From: Bacillota bacterium
Lineage (GTDB): Bacteria; Bacillota; Dethiobacteria; DTU022
Assembly (NCBI GenBank): GCA_012797095.1
Contig: JAAZPS010000239.1
Location: forward strand, 1 to 12,022
DNA length: 12,022 bases
Direction of reading: 5' to 3'
In this document: piece after piece, positions 5,724-12,022 of the stretch
Layout of the letters: each line of letters opens with the position of its first letter
How positions within the stretch are numbered: position 1 is the first letter of the stretch
The notes under the pieces: generated by a model
Told to the model about the DNA's origin: nothing
Databases searched by the model: none
What the model saw: only the letters and a program-made list of their open reading frames with translations
Made by a program: the position numbers and the translations under genes

Positions 5724-6647
5724 TTGAAATCTATGAGGATTGCCGCGGTGGTCAACCCGGCATCGGCAAACGGGACTACCGCCAGGCAGTGGCCGGGGAT
5801 AGCTTCCCTGATCGAGCAGGGGGGTCTGTCGTTTGAAACCCTGATGACGGAAGCACCTGAACATGCCACCCGGCTGACCCGGGGGCTGCTCCGGGACGGC
5901 TGTGATCTGGTGATCTCGGTGGGGGGAGACGGGACCCACAATGAAGTGATGAACGGCTTCTTTGTCCCGGAAGGTCCGGTGCGCCCGGAAGCGCAGCTGG
6001 CCTTCATCTCCATGGGAACCGGAAGTGACCTGATCAAAACGCTACAGATTCCCAAGGATCCCGCTGCGGCGATCAAGCATTTCATCGCCGCCTCGCCGCG
6101 GGAAGTGGATGTGGGCAAGCTCAGCTTCACGAGCTACCGCGGAGGCAGGGAGACACGTTACTTTATCAATATCGCCGGGCTGGGGCTGGATGGCGATACC
6201 GTGAACCGGGTCAACCGGACCAGCAAAGCCCTGGGCGGTTTTGTCTCCTTTCTCTGGGGAACCCTGGTCAGCCTGATCCTTTACCGTAACCGCGAGATGG
6301 CGGTCACGGTTGACGGTAAACTGATCTTTGACGGACCGGTCACGATCTCCGCCGTGGCCAACGGTCGTTATTTTGGTGGGGGGATGTGCATCGCTCCCCT
6401 GGCGGAGATGACGGATGGACTATTTGATATCGTGATCATGCATGGTCTGAGCAAGATCAAACTGCTGCTCAATCTGCCCAAGGTCTACCGGGGGACTCAT
6501 CTGGATCACCCCAACTGCATCAGCCTGCGCGGCCGCAGGGTGCTTCTGCAGAGCGAGACCGCCCTGCTGAACATAGACGGTGAACAGCCTGGCCTCGGTC
6601 CGGTGGAGGCGGAGATCTTGCCCCTGGCGCTGCGATTGAGGGCCTGA
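5724..6647 (+). CDS. Diacylglycerol kinase-like lipid kinase (YegS/DagK family)
   Basis: A 307-residue ATP-dependent lipid kinase-like protein. Signature elements are NPASANG (11-17), GGDGTHNEVMNGF (67-79, nucleotide-binding loop), SMGTGSDLIKTL (96-107, where most relatives have GTGNDF), a DG pair in EMTDGLFDIVI (228-238) and IDGE (284-287). The length is normal for the family, which phosphorylates diacylglycerol, sphingoid bases or related lipids at the membrane surface. The TTG at 5724 is preferred because GGGGGTGA (5712-5719) is ideally spaced before it. The ATG at 5733 would put that site 16 bases away. It follows the iron-sulfur gene by 34 bases and is probably in the same transcript. 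Placement behind an AGPS-like flavoprotein suggests a lipid or glycerol-phosphate substrate for the whole cassette. The exact substrate cannot be read from sequence. Confidence 0.88.
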   Translation: MKSMRIAAVVNPASANGTTARQWPGIASLIEQGGLSFETLMTEAPEHATRLTRGLLRDGCDLVISVGGDGTHNEVMNGFFVPEGPVRPEAQLAFISMGTGSDLIKTLQIPKDPAAAIKHFIAASPREVDVGKLSFTSYRGGRETRYFINIAGLGLDGDTVNRVNRTSKALGGFVSFLWGTLVSLILYRNREMAVTVDGKLIFDGPVTISAVANGRYFGGGMCIAPLAEMTDGLFDIVIMHGLSKIKLLLNLPKVYRGTHLDHPNCISLRGRRVLLQSETALLNIDGEQPGLGPVEAEILPLALRLRA

Positions 6648-6724
6648 GGGTTAGTCCTTATATCGCTGCAGGGTAGTAGATGGCGGGGCCCCCTCATATA
6701 ATAAGGCAGAAAGGAGGAGGCCCG

Positions 6725-7636
6725 GTGAAGACCATCTCGATCATGGTGAGGCGCTCTTCCGATCGGCTGGAGCAAAGGCTGGATCTGGAGAGCGCTCTTC
6801 TTGAAAGGCTGTCCTTTTGCTTCTGCCGGCGCGACTGCGGGAGCTGCGGCAGGATGCTGACCTTTTCCCCGGGAAGTTCCGCTGACAGCGGCTCTCCGGA
6901 AGCGCTCATCGAGGTGCTCGCCCCTTTGCTGGCCCACTTCATCATCGAGGATCTGAAGTCCGTGCTGCTGCATGATCTGTTCCGGATCTTCTACTATCAT
7001 TTCGGCAAGGAGGAGCGGCGGATGATCCTGGCCCAGGCCTGCCGCGATCTCGAGCCGGGAACGCTTCAGCGCTGTTTCAAATTTTACCGGAGTTCACTGG
7101 AGCGGTATCTCCAACCGTACCGCAGCGGTTTGCCGGTTCATCTCGATATCGAGGGTTTCTACAATTTCCGGATGAGCGGTTTTCAGCATGTCCTGCTGCG
7201 GGCGCTCGACGATGCCGTCAGCAGATACCTGGCCGAAAAAGAGCACCGCGAATTTGTGCGTCTGTTGAAGTACTTTTTGAACCTGCAGCATCCCGGTGTG
7301 GAGCTGGTCCACCTCGCCGTTGATCAGCAGGGCCGCTTCGAGGTGCTGGACCGCCGCTTCGAGCGGATCGACGCCGGTGAGTGGGAGCAGCTCGGCGGCT
7401 TCGGTTTCGATGAGCAGAACGACTACGAGGATATTCTGGTGAGTATGCTCGTCTCGATGGCGCCCCGGCGGATCATGCTGCACCGCAGTGTCCGTAAGCG
7501 CTATCCCGGAGTGATCGAAAACCTCTGCTCCATCTTCGAGGAGAGGCTGATCTTCTGCAAGAACTGCGCCTATTGCCGCCGGGGGGAGCTCTATCTGGTC
7601 ACCGGCGGCCACAACCGCCGCCCGGGCGGTTCCTGA
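6725..7636 (+). CDS. ytxC: Putative sporulation protein YtxC
   Basis: A 303-residue protein without signal peptide or clear membrane segment, recognised as YtxC-like mainly by position and by its middle region. It lies directly upstream of thrS, as ytxC does in Bacillus subtilis (dnaB-dnaI-ytxC-thrS). It has the expected helical, Tyr/Phe-rich body, including a segment DIEGFYNFRM near 142-151 and a C-terminal CKNCAYC (Cys278, 281, 284). The molecular function of the family is unknown; it is listed as sporulation-linked. The N-terminus has a second cysteine set (CFCRRDCGSC, Cys32, 34, 38 and 41), so metal binding is conceivable. The GTG at 6725 is chosen because AAGGAGG (6711-6717) precedes it by 7 bases; an in-frame ATG at 6680 would place that site inside the gene. 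A CATATAAT at 6695-6702 resembles a -10 element, but no -35 is evident. Confidence 0.75.
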   Translation: MKTISIMVRRSSDRLEQRLDLESALLERLSFCFCRRDCGSCGRMLTFSPGSSADSGSPEALIEVLAPLLAHFIIEDLKSVLLHDLFRIFYYHFGKEERRMILAQACRDLEPGTLQRCFKFYRSSLERYLQPYRSGLPVHLDIEGFYNFRMSGFQHVLLRALDDAVSRYLAEKEHREFVRLLKYFLNLQHPGVELVHLAVDQQGRFEVLDRRFERIDAGEWEQLGGFGFDEQNDYEDILVSMLVSMAPRRIMLHRSVRKRYPGVIENLCSIFEERLIFCKNCAYCRRGELYLVTGGHNRRPGGS

Positions 7637-7690
7637 AGCTGGTCGGTAGCCCCCTAGCGAGAACAGGAGCGCTGCCGCTGTTTCCTTCTC

Positions 7691-7719
7691 TTGACAGGGA
7701 TCGGGACAAATCATATCAT
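7691..7719 (+). promoter_or_regulatory. Near-consensus sigma-A promoter for thrS
   Basis: TTGACA (7691-7696), a 17-base spacer and TATCAT (7714-7719). The predicted start near 7726 leaves only about 32 nt before the thrS start codon, too short for a T-box leader. A small hairpin (AACAG 7662-7666 / CTGTT 7678-7682) with pyrimidine-rich sequence after it just upstream may end ytxC transcripts. Confidence 0.75.
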
Positions 7720-7757
7720 TAGACTATCAAATTGCAGCAGGGAAGGAGGCGCGCTGA

Positions 7758-9665
7758 TTGTCACAGGTTACGGTAAAATTTGCAGATGGAGAAGAGAGCT
7801 CCTATCCTGCAGGAGTCAGCTGCCTGGAGATCTGCCGTGAACGCAAGGATTCCGGCGAAGGGATCATCGCCGCCGCGATCAACGGTAAGGAATCCGATCT
7901 CGGCACCGGCATCCTCTCGGACAGCGAGCTCACTTTTCTTGATTTTTCATCGGAACAGGGAGCGAGGATCTACCGCCACAGCAGCAGCCATATCCTGGCT
8001 CAGGCGGTCAAAAGGCTTTTCCCCGGGGTCAGACTGGGCATCGGTCCGGCTATCGAGGGCGGTTTCTACTATGACTTTGAATTCGAAGAGCCCATCTCGG
8101 CGGCCGATCTGGAGAAGATCGAGCGGGAGATGGAGCGGATCATCGGCGAGAAACTGCCTTACAGACGGCGCGAGCTCAGCCGCGGGGAGGCGCTCGCTCT
8201 CTTCCGGCAAAAAGGCGAGCCCTACAAGTGCGAACTGATCGCCGAGCTACCGGAAGATGAACCGATCTCGATCTACGAGCAGGGCGAATTCGTCGATCTT
8301 TGCGCCGGCCCGCATCTGGTTGACACCGGCAGGGTTGGGGCGATCGCCCTTACCGGCCTGGCCGGGGCGTACTGGCGGGGCAGCGAGCTCAACCCGATGC
8401 TCCAGCGGATCTACGGTACCAGCTTTCCCACCGCGGAGCAGCTCACGGAGCACCTGAACCTGCTGGAAGAAGCGAAGAAAAGGGATCACCGCCGGTTGGG
8501 CCGCGAGCTGGACCTGTTCAGCCTTCACGAAGAGGGCCCCGGTTTTCCTTTTTTCCATCACAACGGGATGATCATCATCGAGGAGCTGCTCTCTTTCTGG
8601 CGGGAACAGCACCGCCGGGCCGGTTACGAGGAGATCCGCACACCGCTGATCCTGAACCGCTCCCTCTGGGAGCAGTCGGGCCACTGGGATCACTTCCGGG
8701 AAAATATGTACTTCACCCGCATCGACGAGCAGGATTATGCGGTCAAGCCGATGAACTGCCCCGGAGCGATGCTGGTCTACCGCTCGCGGATGCACAGCTA
8801 CCGGGATCTGCCGCGGCGCATTGCCGAACTCGGGCTGGTCCACCGCCACGAACTCTCCGGGACCCTGCAGGGGTTGCTGCGCGTGCGCAGCTTCACCCAG
8901 GATGATGCCCATCTCTTCATGACCCCGGATCAGATCGAAGCGGAAGTTGCCGCGGTCATCGAGATGGTTGATCATTTTTACCGGGTCTTCGGGTTCAACT
9001 ACCGCGTCGAGCTGAGCACCAGGCCGGAGAAGGCGATGGGTGCTGTCGAGGTCTGGGAGCGGGCCGAAGCAATTTTGGAGCGGGTCCTGCAGGCAAAGGG
9101 GCTTTCCTACCGGATCAACGAGGGTGACGGCGCCTTTTACGGCCCGAAGATAGATTTTCATCTCGAGGACTGCCTCGGCCGCAGCTGGCAGTGCAGCACT
9201 GTCCAGCTCGACTTTCAGATGCCTGAAAAATTTGACCTCACCTATGTCGGTGCCGACGGCCAGAAGCACCGCCCGGTGGTGATCCACCGGGTCATCTACG
9301 GCGCCATCGAGCGCTTTCTGGCCCTTTTGATCGAGCATTACGGCGGCGCCTTTCCGGCCTGGCTGGCCCCGCAGCAGGCCGTGGTGATCCCGATCACCGA
9401 AAAACAGCACGGTTATGCCGCCTCCGTTCGCAGCGCCCTGAGCGAGGCTTCCTTCCGGGTCTACTGCGATGATCGCAACGAAAAGGTCGGCTACAAGATC
9501 CGGGAAGCGCAGCTGAAAAAGATTCCGTACATGCTTATCGTCGGCGCCCGCGAGGCTGAAAACGATCAGGTGGCTCTGCGCCACCGCGAGGAAGGCGATC
9601 TCGGGCCGCGGCCGCTCGCCGAATTCATCGAGCGCTTGCGCCGGGATATTGAAGAGAAAAAATAG
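7758..9665 (+). CDS. thrS: Threonyl-tRNA synthetase
   Basis: A 635-residue class II aminoacyl-tRNA synthetase charging tRNA-Thr in the cytoplasm. Domains in order: TGS (1-62); the second, editing domain with HSSSH (His74, His78) and CAGPH (Cys182, His186); the catalytic core with MNCPG (332-336), motif 2 around VHRHELSGTLQGLLRVRSFTQDD (361-383) and IHRVIYGAIERF (509-520); and an anticodon-binding domain from about 540. The zinc ligands expected from E. coli ThrRS are present: Cys334, His385, His510. It is full length with no disruption, so both charging and serine editing should work. It starts at TTG with AAGGAGG (7743-7749) eight bases upstream. It has its own promoter and no T-box, unlike many Firmicute thrS genes. 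The stop codon is one base before the -35 of the infC promoter. Confidence 0.98.
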   Translation: MSQVTVKFADGEESSYPAGVSCLEICRERKDSGEGIIAAAINGKESDLGTGILSDSELTFLDFSSEQGARIYRHSSSHILAQAVKRLFPGVRLGIGPAIEGGFYYDFEFEEPISAADLEKIEREMERIIGEKLPYRRRELSRGEALALFRQKGEPYKCELIAELPEDEPISIYEQGEFVDLCAGPHLVDTGRVGAIALTGLAGAYWRGSELNPMLQRIYGTSFPTAEQLTEHLNLLEEAKKRDHRRLGRELDLFSLHEEGPGFPFFHHNGMIIIEELLSFWREQHRRAGYEEIRTPLILNRSLWEQSGHWDHFRENMYFTRIDEQDYAVKPMNCPGAMLVYRSRMHSYRDLPRRIAELGLVHRHELSGTLQGLLRVRSFTQDDAHLFMTPDQIEAEVAAVIEMVDHFYRVFGFNYRVELSTRPEKAMGAVEVWERAEAILERVLQAKGLSYRINEGDGAFYGPKIDFHLEDCLGRSWQCSTVQLDFQMPEKFDLTYVGADGQKHRPVVIHRVIYGAIERFLALLIEHYGGAFPAWLAPQQAVVIPITEKQHGYAASVRSALSEASFRVYCDDRNEKVGYKIREAQLKKIPYMLIVGAREAENDQVALRHREEGDLGPRPLAEFIERLRRDIEEKK

Positions 9666-9666
9666 T

Positions 9667-9695
9667 TTGACCCCATCGCCTCGATCTGGTATGCT
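9667..9695 (+). promoter_or_regulatory. Sigma-A promoter of the infC-rpmI-rplT operon
   Basis: TTGACC (9667-9672), a 17-base spacer and TATGCT (9690-9695), with TGG directly before the -10 (extended type). Transcription should begin near 9702. The -35 begins one base after the thrS stop codon. Confidence 0.7.
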
Positions 9696-9701
9696 CCCGG
9701 T

Positions 9702-9831
9702 AGAGCGCGAGGTTAAAGTAGAAGCCACTGCTTCTCACCCTGGGGCGCAACGGTGTTGCTGCCAGGGTTATCCAGGTTAACTTGGGGATTGATGAGCAGG
9801 TGCTTTTGGGCCTGCTCATATTATTTATTTT
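9702..9831 (+). ncRNA. L20-type leader RNA of the infC operon
   Basis: The leader between the infC promoter and the start codon folds into successive hairpins: AGAAGC/GCTTCT (9720-9725 with 9730-9735); ACCCTGG/CCAGGGT (9737-9743 with 9762-9768) enclosing GCAAC/GTTGC (9747-9751 with 9755-9759); CCAGG/CTTGG (9772-9776 with 9781-9785); and a terminator. In order and position this matches the Firmicute L20 leader, where excess ribosomal protein L20 binds the RNA and lowers expression of infC-rpmI-rplT by premature termination. I recognise it from its layout and the conserved GCTTCTCACC region; a covariance-model search was not possible. Confidence 0.8.
9792..9831 (+). terminator. Intrinsic terminator of the L20 leader (attenuator)
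   Basis: ATGAGCAGG (9792-9800) pairs perfectly with CCTGCTCAT (9811-9819) around a 10-base loop, followed by the T-rich ATTATTTATTTT (9820-9831). It lies inside the leader, upstream of infC, so it must be read through for expression. It would also stop transcripts continuing from thrS. Confidence 0.85.
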
Positions 9832-9872
9832 GATCAAATGTCGGGGGAATGCCATGGCGGGAGGTGAAAAAG

Positions 9873-10382
9873 ATTACCAAAAATTTGTTCGTTAATGAGC
9901 AAATTAGGGCCCGGGAAGTGCTCGTGATCGATGCCAACGGCGACCGTCTCGGTGTGATGCCGCTGGCGGAGGCTCTCGAAACGGCCCGGCATAAAAAGCT
10001 GGACCTGGTGAACGTGGCTCCTCAGTCGCGGCCGCCGGTTTGCCGGTTGATGGATTTCGGCAAATACAAGTACGAGCAGAGCAAGAAAGAACGCGAAGCC
10101 CGTAAAAAGCAGAAAGTGATCACGGTCAAAGAGGTCAAGATGCGCCCTAAAATCGAGCAGCACGATTTCGATGTCAAAGCCAGAAACAGCCGCCGCTTCC
10201 TGGAAAGCGGCGACAAGGTCAAGGTAACGGTGATGTTTCGGGGTCGGGAACTTGCTCATCCCGAAATAGCGTACGGTCTTTGCCGGCAGCTGGCCGAAGT
10301 GCTGGACGATTGCGCTGTTATCGAGCGCAAGGCCAGGCTTGAAGGACGCAATATGACCATGTTTCTATCCCCTAAAGTATAG
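9873..10382 (+). CDS. infC: Translation initiation factor IF-3
   Basis: A 169-residue factor that binds the 30S subunit, checks the start codon and keeps the subunits apart. The N-terminal domain contains NEQIRAREVLVIDANGDRLGV. A Lys/Glu-rich linker includes KYKYEQSKKEREARKKQK, and the C-terminal domain contains KEVKMRP, RRFLESGDKVKVTVMFRGRE and AEVLDD. I set the start at ATT (9873) because GGGAGGTGA (9859-9867) is ideally placed before it and the protein then begins ITKNLFVNEQIRARE, the usual family N-terminus. IF3 genes classically use AUU, which IF3 itself discriminates against, giving autocontrol. In-frame ATG (9849) and GTG (9864) lie upstream or inside that Shine-Dalgarno sequence, and automated calls may use the ATG. 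It is first in the infC-rpmI-rplT operon. Confidence 0.95.
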   Translation: MTKNLFVNEQIRAREVLVIDANGDRLGVMPLAEALETARHKKLDLVNVAPQSRPPVCRLMDFGKYKYEQSKKEREARKKQKVITVKEVKMRPKIEQHDFDVKARNSRRFLESGDKVKVTVMFRGRELAHPEIAYGLCRQLAEVLDDCAVIERKARLEGRNMTMFLSPKV

Positions 10383-10402
10383 TTGAAAAGGAGTCAGGGA
10401 TA

Positions 10403-10594
10403 ATGCCCAAGATGAAAACCCACCGGGGGGCGGCCAAACGTTTTCGCAGAACCGGAGGAGGCAAGATCAAGCGTTTTCGCGCTTTCGGAAGCCATCTCCT
10501 GACGAAAAAAACCGCCCGCCGCAAGAGAAGGCTGCGTCGGTCGACCACGGTCAGCGCTTCTGACTACAAGCGAGTCGATCAGCTATTGCCTTAA
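10403..10594 (+). CDS. rpmI: 50S ribosomal protein L35 (bL35)
   Basis: A 63-residue, strongly basic ribosomal protein with the family signature MPKMKTHRGAAKRFRRTGGGKIKR at the start and HLLTKKTARRKRRLR in the middle. The length is normal (about 64-66). AAAAGGAG (10386-10393) precedes the ATG. It lies 20 bases after infC and 21 before rplT in the standard operon order. The C-terminal DYKRVDQLLP matches the family end. Confidence 0.97.
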   Translation: MPKMKTHRGAAKRFRRTGGGKIKRFRAFGSHLLTKKTARRKRRLRRSTTVSASDYKRVDQLLP

Positions 10595-10615
10595 TCGAGA
10601 AAGGAGGTCCTGACC

Positions 10616-10969
10616 ATGCCCCGTGTAAAACGAGGACCGGTTGCCCACCGGAGGCGCAAAAAAATAATGAAGCTGGCAAAAGGGTATTACGGCGGCAAGA
10701 GCAGGTCATACCGGGTAGCCCACCAGCAGGTGATGAGATCGCTCTTCTACGCCTACCGGGACCGCCGGCAGCGGAAAAGAGATTTTCGCAAGCTCTGGAT
10801 TACCCGGATCAATGCCGCGGCCCGTTCCAACGGCCTTTCATACAGCCGTTTTATCAACGGCCTTAAAAAAGCCGATATCGAGATCAACCGGAAGATGCTT
10901 GCCGATATGGCAGTTCACGATCAGGATGGTTTCAGCCGCCTGGTCCAGGTGGCCAGGGAGCATATCTGA
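10616..10969 (+). CDS. rplT: 50S ribosomal protein L20 (bL20)
   Basis: A 117-residue large-subunit assembly protein that binds 23S rRNA and, in this operon, probably also its own leader RNA at 9702-9831 to repress synthesis. The basic N-terminal tail (MPRVKRGPVAHRRRKKIMKL), GYYGGKSRSYRVAHQQVMRS and the C-terminal domain with RINAAARSNGLSYSRFINGLKKA are all typical. AAGGAGGT (10601-10608) lies 7 bases before the ATG. Confidence 0.98.
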   Translation: MPRVKRGPVAHRRRKKIMKLAKGYYGGKSRSYRVAHQQVMRSLFYAYRDRRQRKRDFRKLWITRINAAARSNGLSYSRFINGLKKADIEINRKMLADMAVHDQDGFSRLVQVAREHI

Positions 10970-11046
10970 TCCGGTGCCTTTGATTTTTTCCGGAGTAAAC
11001 AATAAAAGCTGCTTTTCTACCGTTGTTCCATGAGGAAAGCGTTACG

Positions 11047-11098
11047 AGGACCGGCCCCGGCTCTGTAAAAGAGAGTTTGCGGAGAGTGCCGGTCTTTT
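11047..11098 (+). terminator. Probable terminator after rplT
   Basis: GACCGGC (11049-11055) pairs with GCCGGTC (11088-11094), extended by a G:U and an A:T pair, and TTTT follows at 11095-11098. The interior has a further CTCT/AGAG stem (11061-11064 with 11070-11073). The stem is strong but the T-run short. It lies about 80 bases past rplT, in a 214-base gap otherwise without recognised features apart from a weak TTGATT-N17-TAAAAG (10980-11008). Confidence 0.5.
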
Positions 11099-11183
11099 CG
11101 GCTCCTGGGCCGGGGAGAGGGCGACCGCGGGGACGGCAGGCTCTGGCCGGTCTTCAAGGGGCGGTGGAAAAACAGGGTTGGGG

Positions 11184-12002
11184 ATGAGATCCGGTTTGCG
11201 TTTTCAGGAGATCCACAGCAGCAGCAATTTCCATATCAAGGAGTACCGGCGCCTGGCCAGCAGCCGCAAACAGCGCCGCCACGCTGGCCGGCTGGCGCTG
11301 GAGGGGCCGCTTCTGCTGGAGGAAGCCCTGGCTGCGGGGCTGCACCCCGAGGTGGTCTTTGCCACCCGCCGCTATCTGGATGAAGGCGGTCCGGGGCTTC
11401 TCGCGGCTCTGCCCGGTAAGTGCAGGGGCTACCTGCTCCCGCCGGCGCTTTTTGCCAGGCTGGCCGATACGGAAACGCCGCAGGAGATCGCGGCGATCTT
11501 CCCCTTTCGGGAGCTCGAGCAGGCCGGTAGTTTGGCCGGGGAACTTTCCCTGGTGATCTTCCTGGACCGGTTGCAGGATCCGGGCAACCTGGGCACGATT
11601 ATTCGCACCGCTGCCGCTGCGGGCGTGGATGCGATCTTTTACGGTCCGGGATCCGTTGATCCGTACAGCCCCAAAGCGCTGCGCTCATCCGCCGGCGCTG
11701 TTTTTCGCCTACCGCCGGTGGAGGCAGCGGCACCGCTGCAGCTGTTGAGGGAGCTGCAGGACCGCAAGATGGCTGTTCTTGCCGCCCGGCCCCGGGAGGG
11801 GCGGAATTTCTGGGAGATCGATTTCCGCAAAAAAACCGCTCTTCTCATCGGCAGTGAAAGCCGCGGCCTCTCGCCGGAGCTGATCGCCGTGGCCGACCGG
11901 CAAGTTCATATTCCGCAGTTTTCCGCTGTTGATTCACTCAATGCTGCCGTGGCCGCAGCCGTGCTCATCTACGAGGCCCGCCGCCAGCGCACCCCGCTGT
12001 GA
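11184..12002 (+). CDS. SpoU/TrmH-family RNA 2'-O-methyltransferase
   Basis: A 272-residue SAM-dependent methyltransferase that probably methylates a ribose 2'-OH in rRNA. The N-terminal substrate-binding domain (about 8-108) includes HIKEYRRLASSRKQRR and LALEGPLLLEEAL. The SPOUT knot domain has motif 1 LDRLQDPGNLGTIIRTAAAAG (127-147), motif 2 LLIGSESRGLS (220-230) and motif 3 HIPQFSAVDSLNAAVAAAVLIYEA (242-265). Motif 3 normally reads IPM-x-G-x-x-x-SLNVAVA; Gln and Ser-Ala replace part of it, but the SLN core is intact. Placement after infC-rpmI-rplT is common in Clostridia, where pheS-pheT often follow. The ATG at 11184 is chosen over the TTG at 11178; neither has a strong Shine-Dalgarno sequence (AGGG at 11174-11177). 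The specific rRNA site is unknown. Confidence 0.93.
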   Translation: MRSGLRFQEIHSSSNFHIKEYRRLASSRKQRRHAGRLALEGPLLLEEALAAGLHPEVVFATRRYLDEGGPGLLAALPGKCRGYLLPPALFARLADTETPQEIAAIFPFRELEQAGSLAGELSLVIFLDRLQDPGNLGTIIRTAAAAGVDAIFYGPGSVDPYSPKALRSSAGAVFRLPPVEAAAPLQLLRELQDRKMAVLAARPREGRNFWEIDFRKKTALLIGSESRGLSPELIAVADRQVHIPQFSAVDSLNAAVAAAVLIYEARRQRTPL

Positions 12003-12022
12003 AAAAGAAGGGCTCCGCTGTC

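Noticed and set aside
6695..6702. CATATAAT upstream of ytxC as a sigma-E (sporulation) promoter
   Set aside because: The -10 resembles the sigma-E consensus, but no matching -35 lies at the required 14-16 bases upstream. The gene may simply be read from the cassette.
8247..9728. Minus-strand open frame of 493 codons opposite thrS
   Set aside because: Shadow of the thrS frame: no domain resemblance, and the sense strand encodes a complete ThrRS.
10971..10994. TCCGG...CCGGA with a T-run after rplT as a terminator
   Set aside because: The T-run is inside the loop rather than after the stem, and the stem is only 5 bp. The hairpin at 11047-11098 is a better candidate.
1..12022. CRISPR array, insertion sequence, tRNA or rRNA genes
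   Set aside because: No spaced repeat array, transposase frame, terminal inverted repeats or tRNA-like GGTTCRA arm was found on either strand.

Overview
The window looks like chromosomal DNA from an endospore-forming Firmicute, probably a GC-rich member of the Clostridia (Peptococcaceae-like is my best guess). Three things point there: a ytxC-type gene directly upstream of thrS, as in Bacillus; the Firmicute order infC-rpmI-rplT behind an L20-type leader; and strong GGAGG-type ribosome binding sites with many non-AUG starts. All genes supported here lie on the + strand.

Left third (1-3131) is loosely packed and accessory-like. It holds a small Cro/C1-type regulator (406-648), a bacterial DRG/Obg-like GTPase with a TGS domain (960-1925) and a GyrI-like small-molecule-binding protein (2076-2714). 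The genes are separated by 300-400 bp gaps containing hairpins, a tandem 12-mer and possibly a decayed HNH nuclease fragment on the minus strand. Base composition is more AT-rich around 2000-3050 than to the right.

Middle (3132-6647) is a tight cassette. It encodes an FAD-linked oxidase that resembles alkyldihydroxyacetonephosphate synthase more than glycolate oxidase, an overlapping two-CCG-domain iron-sulfur protein, and a YegS/DagK-like lipid kinase. A flavoprotein, its likely electron carrier and a lipid kinase in one transcription unit suggest an uncharacterised lipid or glycerol-phosphate redox pathway. This is the most interesting part of the window.

Right half (6725-12002) is conserved core. 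The putative sporulation protein YtxC is followed by threonyl-tRNA synthetase with its own near-consensus promoter and no visible T-box. Next comes an L20-type leader with an intrinsic terminator, then infC (IF3, apparently starting at AUU), rpmI (L35), rplT (L20) and a SpoU/TrmH-family RNA 2'-O-methyltransferase. The infC promoter starts immediately after the thrS stop codon, so the leader can control both its own transcript and read-through from thrS.

All functions are assigned from motifs and family knowledge. No database search was run.
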